A stretch of DNA of 64,000 nucleotides from positions 307,239 through 371,238 of the forward strand of contig NW_004797332.1 of assembly GCF_000002075.1 (NCBI RefSeq), in the 5' to 3' direction. The notes under the pieces were generated by a model that ran no database searches, was not told the origin of the DNA, and saw nothing but the letters and a program-made list of their open reading frames with translations. The position numbers and the translations under genes were made by a program. Positions 42,201-51,825 of the stretch are shown piece by piece. The DNA is from Aplysia californica (Eukaryota; Mollusca; Gastropoda; Aplysiida; Aplysiidae). Each line of letters starts with the position of its first letter. Position 1 is the stretch's first letter.

Positions 42201-43420
42201 CTTAGAAATGAACACATATTTGGAAAGGGGATAGTGTATTAGATAACTGGGGTTGAAATCGGTCTGACTTCAGTTAATTTCTTTTAAAAATTTTAAATAT
42301 ATGAGCATAAAATTTTGTTGTTTTCATCATGCTGGCAGTTTGCATTTGAAGAGCTCTTATAAAATATGGTGTCTAGACTGCCATTGCTACAATTTTTCGC
42401 TTAGGTGGAGCTGACGTCTATGGTGTTATGGTAAGGCTTTTCGGTTTTAAATGCCGCAGACATAGGATGGATTCCCAGTGAGGGAATTTATGGAGTATCT
42501 TTTTCTGCCAATGCTGTGTTCCACTCACCTCACGTTAGCCCTGAGAGGCAAGGCTGACACACACGCTCAAAAAAAGAAAATAAATGTAGATGTTTTTACA
42601 CCCACATCAACACAATGCAGATTATTTAGGTTTTTTAGACCCTATCTGTCAGTGCGAATAGGGGCTGAGACAGAAACAACATTCCAGCGGAAAGACCCTG
42701 ATGCTTGATAAAAATTCTCCCCACTCGGGTCCCCTGTGTGCAATGACAAAGCGCTTAACCAGTTCACCCCAGATCCGGAAAGGTTCAAACTGCCCATCTC
42801 TCAATGATCTAAGATGTATTGATAGGGGCATAAAACATTTACAAGCAATATGTTGATGTCCAATTTGAGTTATTTTGCTCAAAGCAATAAATGGGCCTAC
42901 CCCATCTTTATCTTACAAGAACCTCAGTTCCTATGGTAGCTAAATTATATTTAGTATTTTCTTTGAAATCATTAAAATAAACAGAGAAGCATAATTCCTA
43001 CAATGTCATTTTAAGAGGATTCCTATGCACTAGTTTACGGAGTCAAATAATCAGGAACCTATTTTTTTTTTCAAGATAAAAATGAAATATACAATGTGTG
43101 TATGATTTTCTAAAGATCAGTGATAAGTTAGATGTTTTTCAAGAGAAAAATGACAAGTTGTTAAATATATATATATATATATTATCTCTGTAATTTTCAG
43201 ACAGCCAACAGTTTACGACGAGTCAAGTGCTCCGCCTGATTTGGAAGACATTCCTCTACCAGATATCCCAACTGTGAAAGAAACAAAGCCAGAAAAGCCA
43301 AAGTTTAAAGAAAAGACAGTTACTTCCTTAGGCTCCGGTCAGAGCGGCCCCGTGGCTTTTAAGAAAAGAAAGATTGCATCTGGTGCTAGGAATGTACGTC
43401 AGAAGGGAAATGATGACTGA
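24243..43420 (+). CDS. WBP4: WW domain-binding protein 4 (FBP21), spliceosomal; 9 exons
   Basis: Exons: (24243-24244 = AT of the start codon, inferred), 30460-30532, 31272-31334, 32469-32540, 33940-34030, 36906-37049, 39105-39217, 40802-40905, 43201-43420 (TGA 43418-43420). They sum to 882 nt, 293 residues, with all phases matching. The start MSEYWKSVPRKFCEFCKCW parallels human MADYWKS. The U1-type zinc finger uses C13, C16, H30 and H36 (FHERGKRH). A Lys/Glu-rich helix follows. One WW domain lies at about 129-158 (W130, YHYYW, W152, P155). The tail motifs YGAWEVVKEES, KFKEKTVTSLG and FKKRK match the conserved human C-terminus. WBP4 binds proline-rich splicing factors, and its C-terminal region regulates the Brr2 helicase. 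Human WBP4 has 376 residues and two WW domains; only one is visible here. Confidence 0.92.
24290..25412. mobile_element. DNA transposon with long inverted ends in WBP4 intron 1
   Basis: The left arm (about 24290-24560) and inverted right arm (about 25185-25412) share ACGCAGT, GGCTACGTTCAC, GGCGCTGTT, CTGCCGGTTTAA, CTTAGTCAGTGAC (TTTAGTCAGTGAC in the right arm) and GATGAAGGAAAACGAAGC in the same order, giving arms of about 230-270 bp. GGCTACGTTCAC-like motifs recur within the arms. A second hairpin lies inside (TCGTCGTTTTCCCTTACACT at about 24583 and its inverse near 24622-24645). The centre holds an AG microsatellite and a 100-N gap. No transposase is visible and the superfamily is unassigned. 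Confidence 0.6.
24803..25007. repeat. AG/GAGA microsatellite with 100-N gap
   Basis: GT then GA repeats run into N at 24847-24946 and out again as GAGA/GACA repeats to 25007. The gap length of exactly 100 suggests an arbitrary placeholder. Confidence 0.9.
26054..26909. mobile_element. TA-flanked element with P1-like ends, 856 bp
   Basis: TA CAGTCGAACCTGTG at 26054 and AGGTTCAACTG TA at 26909. The ends match P1 for about 11 bp. Interior pieces such as ACAGGTTTCCGTTTTATA recur near the right end. It contains no recognisable transposase. Confidence 0.45.
26934..27140 (-). other. Unidentified ORF with a CPVC motif in WBP4 intron 1
   Basis: A minus-strand ATG at 27131 opens 65 codons with protein-like composition: MTYGEQRVVNPEDKSQW, then RRRHNQTVSMDTLLALVLGG and TEHLWTCPVCNDVVAQD. 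A possible donor (ACAG|GTAATA) follows. I do not recognise the family. It could be a nested exon, a retrogene scrap or transposon coding. It lies outside the 26054-26909 element. Confidence 0.2.
27436..27660 (+). mobile_element. SINE B, 5'-truncated
   Basis: AGAGGTCCCGTGTGTAAGTT, AAAGATCCCTTTGTGG and TTAATGTGTCCCACATGCTC match the 3' half of the SINE B copies. It ends in a C run and A run. Confidence 0.65.
27735..27830 (-). mobile_element. SINE A head fragment
   Basis: On the minus strand: ATGTAATGATAAGGCCATTT then box B-like GAGTTCAATTCC and GAGAGAATTTTTC, matching the head at 34455. Confidence 0.45.
27985..28496 (+). mobile_element. tRNA-derived SINE B, first of a tandem pair
   Basis: tRNA-like head with box A GTGGCCTAGAGGTTAAG and box B AAGTTCGAATCC, a pyrimidine-rich body (CTGCTTTCGTCTCCACTTTC) and tail ATGCAGTTGCGAGCACCGTA then A-rich. 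It is preceded by GAACCTGTTTAG (27977-27988), which recurs after it. Confidence 0.75.
28520..29029 (+). mobile_element. tRNA-derived SINE B, second of a tandem pair
   Basis: Same layout as the copy at 27985: GTGGCCTAGAGATTAAG head, GTTCAAATCC box B, shared body and tail ATGCAGTTGCGAGCGCCGTA with 13 A. It lies between GAACCTGTTTAG (28512-28523) and GAACCTGTATAG (29030-29041). Confidence 0.75.
29887..30237 (-). mobile_element. tRNA-derived SINE M, copy 1
   Basis: On the minus strand: head GGTGGCCTAGTGGTTAGGCT with box B GGGTTCGAATCCCG, core TGTCCTTGGGAAAGGCACTT and TTCACCCAGGTGGGAATGGG, and a 3' end with GCGCTATACAAATGCTATC. The core resembles the conserved core of MetaSINE-type elements, judged from memory. 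Confidence 0.65.
30613..30791. mobile_element. MITE P2 copy 2
   Basis: AGTGGAGTCTGCTTAAATC and TTTAAGCGGACTCCACTG are inverted ends of about 17 bp. The interior TTTATTTTCTTTCGGTTTAC is shared with 2153-2330. Partial copies occur at about 32700-32800 (GGGGAGTCTGCTGAAACC) and 33330-33492 (TTTATTTTCTTTCAATTTAC, CAGACTTCACTGT). Confidence 0.55.
33742..33896. mobile_element. TA-flanked MITE P1, copy 2
   Basis: TA CAGTCAAACTTGCTG to GGACAATTTTGATTG TA, with CACTTCTCACTTCCCC inside. It ends 43 nt before the acceptor of the WBP4 exon starting at 33940. Confidence 0.5.
34455..34840 (+). mobile_element. tRNA-derived SINE A, copy 1
   Basis: Head GGCGTCTGTGGTGTTGTAGT with box B-like AAGTTCAATTC, then body GGAGAATTTTCATTGAGTAT, CTCTCAACCTGGATTGGCC and ATGATCTAAATTGTGTCGAT. 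It lies in a WBP4 intron. Confidence 0.6.
36385..36406. mobile_element. Possible end of a piggyBac-like element
   Basis: TGAGGTCAGCAGAGGGG is followed by TTAA (36407-36410). Inverted, it starts CCCCTCTGCTGACCTCA, close to the 5697 end of the 3.7-5.7 kb element. No partner end was found. The CpG-richer stretch 35.6-36.4 kb may be its interior. Confidence 0.3.
37255..37645 (-). mobile_element. Unnamed MITE M1, copy 2
   Basis: Reverse copy in a WBP4 intron: ends GGAATCAGGCGCTTGTCAAT and GACGAGAGCCTGATTTTGCC, with ATTTGTGCCTTTAAT matching the inverted body motif of the other copies. Confidence 0.6.
37848..38045 (+). mobile_element. hAT-like MITE H1, copy 3
   Basis: It runs from GCTTGTCAACCTTTGTACAA to GGTTGGCAAGCACTGG, with the shared GCGCCCACTTTTGCC and ACACCCGGGTGA segments. 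It lies in the WBP4 intron between exons 37049 and 39105. Confidence 0.55.
38330..38475 (-). mobile_element. tRNA-derived SINE T, copy 1
   Basis: On the minus strand: AGTAGTCTAGTGGTTAGGCT head, a degraded box B, then CCTATTAGAGCTGGACATTA. The body matches the SINE at 44365. Confidence 0.5.
38651..38826. mobile_element. MITE with AAGGGCTGGTGGG ends, copy 1
   Basis: AAGGGCTGGTGGG at the left and CCCCACCAGCCCTTT at the right. The body includes CCATAGCAACCGATTC, TATACTTTTTGAACTCTTAA and ATATGGGCACTC. It sits in the WBP4 intron before exon 39105. Confidence 0.6.
38827..38943 (-). mobile_element. Partial MITE P1 copy, reversed
   Basis: The right end reads, inverted, CAGTCGAACCTACCCTGAC with AGCCACCTATCCAAGACAA. 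A run of G (38863-38876) interrupts it, and it abuts another MITE ending at 38826. Confidence 0.4.
39966..40141. mobile_element. Palindromic MITE, about 35-bp ends
   Basis: AAATTTTGGCTTGTTGAATT then TTTGATTAATGC at the left is mirrored by GCATTTATCAAAAATTCAAC then AAGCCAAATTT at the right. The whole 176-bp unit could fold into a hairpin. No second copy was noticed. Confidence 0.5.
40225..40382. mobile_element. MITE with AAGGGCTGGTGGG ends, copy 2
   Basis: It shares CCATAGCAACCGATTC, TATACTTTTTGAACTATTGA, ATATGGGCACTCCAGGCCTT and the CCCCACCAGCCCTT end with 38651-38826. The left end is not recognisable. Confidence 0.55.
41240..41640. repeat. TCTAGATCTAGA-rich tract
   Basis: The palindromic unit CTAGATCTAG recurs around 41325-41380 and 41600-41620, with nearly the same ATAGGGTTTGA..AATAGAATTGGAATA segment repeated (about 41275-41315 and 41536-41566). 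This suggests a local duplication. Confidence 0.45.
41770..42005. other. GTCGGC/GCCGAC-dense, CpG-rich block in the last WBP4 intron
   Basis: About a dozen GTCGG or CCGAC hexamer-like repeats in both orientations (for example GCCGACGTCGGCAGTCGGC) stand out in an AT-rich intron. No gene is visible. It may be a transposon end or a cryptic CpG island. Confidence 0.5.
42409..42860 (+). mobile_element. SINE A composite
   Basis: The forward head (GACGTCTATGGTGTTATGGT) and body (GAATTTATGGAGTATCTTTT) are followed by an inverted piece (CATCAACACAATGCAGATTA) and a forward tail piece (CAATGATCTAAGATGTATTG). At least two copies appear joined. Confidence 0.45.
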
Positions 43421-43777
43421 GCCTGTGAGATTGAAGGGAATGATTGTAAGATTGTCAGCAGGCTGTTCAACTGTTAAAGGCCCAGAAAGCAAAATTTTTC
43501 AGGCAACTGAAAAAAACCCATTCTTTTAACAGTGTTGCTAACATTATTATGTATCTTCTCTTGCTTTTTTTATCAACTTTTGGAATATGAAAATTTTGAC
43601 AAAATATTTCTCGAGCACATGCAACCTATGCCACAGATTAAGAAACAACAAGAAAAAAAAAAAAGAAATTTTAGGCTGCGTAAATATGAACAGCAGGTTG
43701 TCGGTATAGTGAGAATGGGGGCGTAAATGACACTTTGTTGAGGTAACATTTTATACACTTTGATTCCACTAGTAGTA

Positions 43778-44088
43778 AACTGGCGTTGGTGGGGACTCGC
43801 AATGATAAGGTCGTGGGTTTGAATCCCGTTAGGGGCCCGACGTTGTGTCCTTGGGAAAAGCAGTTTGCACGAATTTTCCTCACTTCACCCAGGTGGAAAT
43901 GGGGTACCTGGCTATAGACAGTGAAAGATCTTGTCAGTTTGTGAGTGTTTGAGTGTGTGAAATCCGCAGCTTGCACTGTATGCTTCCTGAAAAGCTGAGA
44001 ATGTTTCAGAGTGTTCTAGGGTCTGCAGGGGTAATAATAATTGTAAAGTGCATCAAGAATGCTGTACAGTGTGTTGAAAAGCAGAATT
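43778..44088 (+). mobile_element. tRNA-derived SINE M, copy 2
   Basis: GGTCGTGGGTTTGAATCCCG, TGTGTCCTTGGGAAAAGCAG and TTCACCCAGGTGGAAATGGG match the 29.9 kb copy in order. It lies about 350 bp after the WBP4 stop codon, so it may be in the 3'UTR. Confidence 0.65.
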
Positions 44089-44090
44089 TA

Positions 44091-44096
44091 AATAAA
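44091..44096 (+). terminator. Possible WBP4 polyadenylation signal
   Basis: AATAAA lies 671 nt after the WBP4 stop codon, directly beyond SINE M copy 2. It is the first canonical signal noticed on this strand. It could equally belong to the SINE. Confidence 0.3.
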
Positions 44097-44364
44097 ACTT
44101 GTATTTTTAATTTCCAGCTGTTTTGAATTTTTTTGTTTAGATTTGGACCACCTATATATCCAGAATTTCTGTGTAGAAAAACTATGTAATGTATTTGCTT
44201 GAACTTTTCCATTTCTTTTACTTTTACTTCCCACAGAGTACTTGTGTTGGGGCTTGTTGTGTTTGGTGTGATAAGTTGTCATTTCAACATGTTCACTTGA
44301 CTGGTAAAGTAAGTGTAATGATTAATGCTCCTATCAACAATATTAGGTTATTTAAGAGGCAGGA

Positions 44365-44535
44365 CTTCTGAATTTGACGTCCATCTCCGATAGGACCCAG
44401 CCAAATGGGTTGAGAGCCATGAAAGCTCCACAAAATGACCCGAGTTCAAGAACGTCCAGTTTGGGATTTGAACTACGGCCATCCGCTCCGTAGTCAAGCA
44501 TAATACCAATTGAGCTGACGGAGCCCTCCACTTCA
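44365..44535 (-). mobile_element. tRNA-derived SINE T, copy 2
   Basis: On the minus strand: box A GTCAGCTCAATTGGTATTAT, box B TAGTTCAAATCCC, then GACCCGAGTTCAAG region inverted and CCTATCGGAGATGGACGTCA. Confidence 0.5.
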
Positions 44536-44647
44536 CTGCATCTACTAAGAAAAGCGAATACTCAAAATGAAACACATTTTACAGGTTGTGGTCAATTTGC
44601 ATATATATATATGCAAGGCATAGGGTAGAAACTCTAGATAGATAGGA

Positions 44648-44888
44648 GTGATATCCCTCCCTGGTGACTTTTATACATACCCACCTCTGAAAAGACAACA
44701 ATATTGCCAAAAAAGGCATGGATCTTTGTATGTAAATTCAGTCCTCCAACTTCCCACAACAATGAGAACTGGTGGAAAATCGCCCAAGCTGAAATCCTAT
44801 CTACACAAAGTTGCCCCGGCGGACTACCCAGATCCGTCCTGTGGAGCGTGCAGGGAGGACGAGGAGACCATGGACCATGTGTTCGTTT
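44648..44888 (+). pseudogene. LINE ORF2 C-terminal fragment
   Basis: The plus-strand frame ends APADYPDPSCGACREDEETM then DHVF. The C-x2-C...ET.DH pattern is the zinc-knuckle-like end of non-LTR reverse transcriptases. It is cut off where a SINE tail begins at 44889, and no reverse transcriptase core is nearby. It is a dead 5'- and 3'-truncated fragment. Confidence 0.5.
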
Positions 44889-44946
44889 TGTTTTAGTAGA
44901 GGTTTTAAGGTGCTCGCAACTGCATAAGGTCATATGAGCGCCAGAC
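44889..44946 (-). mobile_element. SINE C/B 3' tail, copy 4
   Basis: On the minus strand: GGCGCTCATATGACCTTATG then CAGTTGCGAGCACCTTAAAA. Only the shared tail is present, joined directly to a LINE fragment. Confidence 0.6.
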
Positions 44947-45370
44947 CATGAGTTTCTGAAATGTCCCGCCAACTATCATGCCAGAACACGTCTGCTGGGA
45001 TATTTCAGTGACCCATGTTCAGCACATTTTAAGGATCCTGAGCAAGTGTTGAGTTCCTGCGTGCTGTCGGCATCACTGACCGCTTATGATGCCACAGCGC
45101 AGAGAGAGGGAGAGAGAGAGAGAGAGGGAGGGAGGGAGGGAGAGAGAGAGAGACGGAGATTCTAACAACTACGGATGAGTAAATATGCATCTTTATTTGG
45201 TCTACTTTATACATGAATAGTACACATTGATCACAAGTAGTGCTTACTCTGGTGGCATTTGTGTTAGAAATGAACATTTTTGAAAAATATGAACAAAGAA
45301 CAACACAGCTTGATGACATGACCGGACATAATGAAGCTGATGAAATGAAACTTAAAAAATGATACATGTA

Positions 45371-45560
45371 CTGTCTAGCATGCACATAGCGAACACGCAT
45401 ACAGACAAACACGCACATAGTGGACAGATGTTTCAATCCCAACCTTTTTCTTATGCATGTACGGTAAATTATTTGTATTTAAAACGCGTTCAAAGCGTAA
45501 TCATACATAACGGAAAGATTCCTGCATCCCGCCGATTTTGCTATGTACATGCTAGACTGT
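45371..45560. mobile_element. TA-flanked MITE P3, copy 1
   Basis: CTGTCTAGCATGCACATAGC at the left and, inverted on the right, ACAGTCTAGCATGTACATAG. Interior: GATTCCTGCATCCCGCCGAT, shared with copies 2 and 3. Confidence 0.6.
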
Positions 45561-45870
45561 GTAATGTTTGGCATTTAAAAGTTTGAAATAAAATGTGGGA
45601 GAGATATGATTTTAAAAAACCATGAGGAATGCAAGGTGTATGGTCTCTTGAGTAAATATAAACTTAAACAAACCTGCCACACCTGCTGCATTTCATTTTC
45701 TAACCAACATATGAATTATCCAAAAGACCAGACGCTGACAAATACACCTTTGTCTCTGGTCACATGTTCCTGGACTTGTTGGGATCCATTAAATTAATTT
45801 CAATGTTGACCTCAATATATGAAAGTTTAGAAAGTCCATGTGAGGTTCACATTTTTCTCCTCTTTAGTGT

Positions 45871-46018
45871 TTAATTTTAGTAGAGTTTTACAGCACTTGC
45901 AATATGAAGAGGTCATACAAGTGTCGAAGATTAGAGGTGTTACTGGAGAATCATACCAAGCAAATAAGGGGAGACAAGGGCGATCAAACCATACCAGAGT
46001 ACCTGCCAACCACCCACT
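45871..46018 (-). mobile_element. SINE C, copy 5
   Basis: TGGGTGGTTGGCAGGTACTC start and TGCAAGTGCTGTAAAACTC tail on the minus strand, with a short internal deletion relative to copy 2. Confidence 0.55.
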
Positions 46019-46249
46019 ACTCCTCTCTGATAGAGAACTTCATGCCCTGCTTTTACTTTTAGAATAAGCTTTTCTACCTAAGTAAGTATGCAAACTTCAA
46101 AAGTGCAAAACACACTGTGAAGGACTTAAGCAGAAATATGTTTTAATTTATTCGGCTTCCCAGTTGTGATGGACACTGTGGGCCCTAGAGTGCAGTTGGT
46201 CATAAAACGTAACCAACAAGCAAATGTTGGGGTTGGAATTTACAAATGT

Positions 46250-46665
46250 AACTGTGAGATATTTTACATCCTCATCAACACAATTTAGATCATTAATGAA
46301 GTGGGCTGCTTCCATCTCAGTTGAGTGGGATACAGCATCTTTTCAAAAAAATAAAAATGTCGAGGTGTTTTCATGCCCCTGCTGACACAATTTAGACAAT
46401 TTAGGAGGCGGGCTTCAACACTGCCTGTCAGGGCCAACCTAGGCTGAGAGGGATACAATACAACATCCCTGCTCAAGCCTGCTGGAATGCCGGGACATTC
46501 TATTAAAAAAATTCTGCACGCTGCAGCGAAGCAGACGATACACAGCATCCTGGTAGATGGAGGAGATTTTTTTTTTTAAAAAGCTTCCCCACTTGCAAAT
46601 TGAACTCACTTTCACTGCATGCCAAGGCAAAGAACCTGACTACTACACCACAGGCACTGGTAAAT
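46250..46665 (-). mobile_element. SINE A, reverse copy
   Basis: On the minus strand: head TGCCTGTGGTGTAGTAGTCA with GTGAGTTCAATTTGCAAG, body CTCAGCCTAGGTTGGCCCTG and tail CTAAATTGTGTCAGCAGGGG. It matches 34455-34840. Confidence 0.55.
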
Positions 46666-46785
46666 TGGGGTTGGAATCCACATACAGTGGAATCTTTCTG
46701 TCATTCTGAGAACACTTTTCCCCCTAAGTCCACAGTCTGATGGGGAAGTAAGTGCTCCACCCTTTCGCATGACCTACTTAGCATA

Positions 46786-46994
46786 CAGTCTAGTACGCAC
46801 ATAGCAAACATATAAATAGCAGAACATGCACATGATACAAACAAATTTTCAGGTCTCAATTTTTTTCTTACACTTATACATGATACATGTATAGGGCTAT
46901 ATATTCTTTGTATATTTCACATACATAGCGAAACATACATCATAATGAAAAGATTTTTGCGTCCCATCGATTCTGCTATGTGCGAGCAAGACTA
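46786..46994. mobile_element. TA-flanked MITE P3, copy 2
   Basis: TA CAGTCTAGTACGCACATAG at the left; CTGCTATGTGCGAGCAAGAC at the right; interior GATTTTTGCGTCCCATCGAT. Confidence 0.6.
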
Positions 46995-48186
46995 TAGTAG
47001 GGAAGTGAATTATAATTATGACAAAACCACAGACAATGTCTTCTAGTGTAGATTTTGACAAATGCATGTTTAGGTGGCTGAAAAATGTCAGGGTTGGAGA
47101 AAACCAGCACATAGATCTAATCCATGGTTATCTCTCTCACTCAAAAGTGTAACTAAAGGGATATTTCTTTGAATCTAATCTTAGTTAACAGAACGTTGCA
47201 GCATGGTAAAATCCATTCTCATATGACGCATGCGAGACACAACTCACAATTTGTGCGACAGATTGGGTAGTGGGTTGCTTGTCTAATTCAAATTAAAACA
47301 ATGGGTTTTGTTAGTGGTCTGCATACATACACTCAAGTTCAAGCACCTTGCAGGCAAGTCTATTCAGTGGTTTTCATCCAAAAAAAAAGGTTGTGTATGT
47401 ATCTGAACAGTGCTTCTGTAAGTTTGTAAGTTACCGGTACAGTGTAACATCGAGAAGGGAGGGAGGTAGCAACCACAGGAAGAAACCTTGACGAAAGTCC
47501 TTCCAGCCGCATCCTCGGGTTCACCTCCAAAAAAGTCATACAACCTTTTTTTTCTTCAAAGAAAAAGCCATTTAGAATATTCAATTAAAAAAAAAAATCA
47601 CAACTGACTTTTTCAGAGAAACAGTAACAGGATTTTTGTACGGTATAGAAGAATATTTCCCTGCAAAGGCACTTGTGGGACAACAATGCGAAGTGGTCTC
47701 TTTCCTGACTGCAGTTGTTACGAAGCTGGGCTGTGTAGATTGAGTCAAATGGATTAAGTAGCACTGAAATATCAATACATTAACTGACGGTAATTTTAAT
47801 TGAGTAAAATGGACGCAGGTGGGATGAAAAAAAAAATGCTCATAAAAAGCAATGGATGAGATTAGAAATAAAAATGAATGATATATATAGAATCCATACA
47901 TAATGTACCGGTACTATAACAGCTCTCAGGTAGTTTCAAGTTCTCAAACTCAATGTGTGTAAATCATCAAAAGGTACAAGACAAAAGTAACATTAGTAAC
48001 AATCCATAGGGCTAAATATAGCACCTTCAATATTATTATTAGTAATGACATGCATGCAGGAGCCAACCTATCTAATACTCTGTTTCAATGTTTTGTAAAC
48101 TTTGACAAATCTGAAAACTTTTCATTTAGATGACATCTTTATCACATTCCTGATTTCATGTTATGATATGGAGAAGGTGTTTAAAT

Positions 48187-48365
48187 CAAGAAGACTTTTA
48201 CAGCACTTGCAAAACACAAATAGAAGTTTATATAAGTGCTGAAGATTAGAGGTGTTACTAGAAAACTAGAGAGCAACTTACAAAGAAAAAAAAGAGAGAT
48301 GAGAACGACAGATGTTTGACAGGAAAGAAGGAGCAAACTACACCAGAGCACCCACCAACCACCCA
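48187..48365 (-). mobile_element. SINE C, copy 6
   Basis: GTGGGTGGTTGGTGGGTGCT start, CTTTCCTGTCAAACATCTGT body and GCAAGTGCTGTAAAAG tail on the minus strand. Confidence 0.6.
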
Positions 48366-49009
48366 CTTTGGATAGGGAAAAGGGGAAGCAGGAAGAAAAT
48401 TATTTAATAATACTATTATAGATCTATGACTATTCCTTGGAAAATGTAGGGCCTACTTCTCTTCCCAATGCCACAATGTAAGCATTTCAGTATGTTTTCT
48501 AAAGAATATCCAAGATTGCCTTTCGAATCACATACTCAGATGCCTAAGGAAGGACTTCAAATGTAAGAAGAGAAAGGACCATGACAGCTTAATAAAACAA
48601 CTTTTTCCACACTTTGAGAAGACAAGCAATGAGCATGCTTGAATGAATCTACTGAACGCCAAAATGAATGTGATCAATTTACAGAGAACCAGTAAATTTG
48701 TACATTTATTATCAATTCCTTATAAGACAAAAAATACAAAAATAAACATGAACATTTTTAAGGCCCTCGTTACCCTTCACCGTAAACTTGTATTTATCTA
48801 CATCAAAATCAACACCACAAAGTAACAATCCATTTATATGACATGCCCATGTGATTTATAGAATTTTTGTGACCATAAGAACATATTTATATACAAATGA
48901 CATTCTTCACTTAACAGGTTATTCAAACACAAATTCTTTTTAATCAACAAAATTTGGTGGCACTGGTACTGATAGCAAAGACAAAGCTTTGATAACTTTT
49001 CAAAAGATA

Positions 49010-49365
49010 GCACAAACATATGAGAGGCATCGTGGTGAAATCAGGCGCTCGTCAAAATAACGAAATCGAAGAGGATTTCTAAAGAAAATAATTAAAGGCA
49101 CAAAAAATGTAAATTTTTAGTTTCCGAGGACTCTCAAGCTACAGAAGTCACCAAACTTCGGGAGCTATTTTCTCGCCATTTTTACCTCAGAAACCAGGTG
49201 ACCCCCACCTCCATCAAACACAAATATCTCAACTTCCATTCAAGATAGATGGGTAATTCATCAAAAGCAAGAAAAAAGAACAAGCTGTATGATGATACCA
49301 ATAACTCCACATGCCCAAAAATTGACGAGCGCCTGATTCCATAGCGTCGTGACACATAATGTGTA
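49010..49365 (+). mobile_element. Unnamed MITE M1, copy 3
   Basis: Ends GGCATCGTGGTGAAATCAGG and, on the right, TTGACGAGCGCCTGATTCC then ATAGCGTCGTGACACA. The body motifs AATTAAAGGCACAAAAAATG and CAGAAACCAGGTGACC match copies 1 and 4. Confidence 0.65.
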
Positions 49366-49566
49366 CATGGCTGCAGCAAGCAGCAACGAGCCTGGTGTCA
49401 TGTGGATTATACACAATGCAAGTTATTATAAATTATACATACAAAAGCATTGAAAATAGAATTTGTCCACCTACTGAGCTTTTCCAAAGCAGACTCTTGC
49501 ATTGTTTTGCAAGATTTGTTGTGTTTGCTTGGTCATGAAATATATACTGGTTTATATTATAATGTT

Positions 49567-49725
49567 TAGCACACACATAGAGAACAGATTTTCATTTTCT
49601 AAATTTTGTTTTATATATATAAAGGTATATTCTTCGTGCTCAAAACATGAACATAGCGAAATTTGTAAATAACGAAAAGATTTCTGTCCGCATCTCGATC
49701 ACTTTGCTATGTGCATGATAGACTG
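49567..49725. mobile_element. TA-flanked MITE P3, copy 3
   Basis: The left end is worn (AGCACACACATAGAGAAC). The right end is TTTGCTATGTGCATGATAGA then CTG TA. Interior: AACGAAAAGATTTCTGTCCG. Confidence 0.5.
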
Positions 49726-51825
49726 TATACAATTACAAAGTATGAACAAAGTGGAGCAAGATATCCTAGCAACATTCACAGAAGTTTACATTGCTTCTGC
49801 CTGTCCAAATCACCACTCTTTTTTCTTTGGACAACCCTAAATTCAAAGTCTTCAAAATTGATACAAAACAAAACAAAAAAAAAAGCAAATGAAATTGGAA
49901 ACTGAAAAGTACCCTGTGTCAATGCAACTGATTAGGACAGTGAGAACGACAAAAAATAACTGTTACTGAGCACAACTTCATTCATTGCCAGACAATTTAT
50001 CGTTTGTATACCATTGAACAAGTGACAAGTACGATCAATCCTTTTTTTTTAAACTGAGAAAAGAGGCGCATATCAACACAAAAAATGGCCCTGTAGTGCT
50101 GAAAAAGAGACAAGAAAAAAACAAAACAGAGAAGAAAAGAAGAAAGGTCTTTGCGTGGTTCACGCTCTAACCACCCGCTCAACTGATCCAATTCTAACAG
50201 AACAAATACAAAAACAACAAAAGAAAAACCAAACCATAAATGAACAAGAAAAACTTCCAACCTATGTTTGCCAAACACATTTTTTCCTGTTAATGGTCAA
50301 ATTTCTAGGTGAGATTCCCTGTTGTACGGGTTAAGTAGGTGAGCATGATGGGAATAGAGAGTTTTTGTCTACAAGGTGTGAATGTTTTCTACCAATACTA
50401 AAATTGTTACCATATATTTCTGTGATCAATTTTGTAAAGGAGTCAAACCTGCAGTGAGGAGTTCCGTCTAATTATTACTCCTTCATGAGGCAAAGAAAAA
50501 ACTTGAAATCTTCCACTGTCCATCTATATCGATGATGACTCTGATTGAGATTTAAGCCTTAAAAGAACAAATGAGGGCCACAAGACCTGCTTTGGATCAA
50601 CAATATCTTCCACATTTTGAACAGTGGAAGTCTGATTATGATAGAAACTTTAAATACAGTTTACTGAACCACAGCAGGTGGCCCATTCTTTGTACACAGC
50701 AAAAATAGCACACAATTAATGTAAGTACCATTTCTACAACAGTATGTTTGCAATGCAGCGACCTGGGATTGGATCTGTGGATAAACAGAAGTGGAGAAAA
50801 AGTTTTTATTTCATTAGTTCCTTGATCTACATGTCCACTATCACTGGGAGAACACTTGCAAAGGCATAGCTTTCTCTGCTGCATAGACACACTTCTATTT
50901 CAAAGAAGACATAACTAAAGAGAAAGGTCACAGGAATCATTTCAACACTTACTGGGTATTTTTCTTTCCCCAATGTTCAACATTTATTTACAGTTAGGTC
51001 TTCATTACTAAACTATTTTTGACTTTAAAAAAAAAAAGGAAGCAATCAGCACTAGTGAATACAAATCGAGCAAATTAAAAACACCATTTATTCTGAAAAA
51101 ACACAAACTTATATGAACTCATCACAGTCATACCAGCACAAGACAGCTAATAACCTTTTTACGTCACGCTGCTCAAATGGAGTCACACTCGGCACAAATG
51201 GTCACAACACATCGGCAAATGGGTTGTGTCGCTCACATGATAGTATCAAGCTCTTCTGTAACCCTTTATACATATAATTCAGGTGTAAACAAATCTTTCT
51301 ACCTCTTCAAGAAGCAAATAGTAAAATGATGCATTAAATTGATCAATATCCATTTTCTGAGCGTTAATTCTGCCTCTGATCATCTTTTTTTCTTCTTTTC
51401 TCTCCAGAACAGCGTCTGTTAAACAGTCAAACATTACAGGTTTAATTTAATGGAATCCATGCTGCTGGAGATAAGGCTACTCAAGCAAAAAGAGAGGCAT
51501 TGATCTGTTACTTGCTGTGCCTTAAAGTGTTAGCAATGTATGTCTGTCTTTTTCTTTCAGTCTCAAAGTATGCTTTCTAAGCTGCTGTCACTTATATCTT
51601 ATATAAGTTATTATAAGTGTCATACATATGTATTTCTTGTAACTTAAGCTACAGCTATAGTATAAGCAAGAATAATTCTTTACAGTGAATTCTTTCAAAC
51701 TGTGTCTGCTGGAAATTTCTCCCACCCAATAATATGTATTAAGGAATTCAAAGCAAGAGAGAGTATGAGTATAATGTGAAAAGGAAACAGTAGCTAAATA
51801 AACCGTGTAACTAAAAAACATCTGC

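Noticed and set aside
47581-47901. 106-codon minus-strand ORF
   Set aside because: AT-rich Phe/Ile-rich translation, no motif, no splice context.
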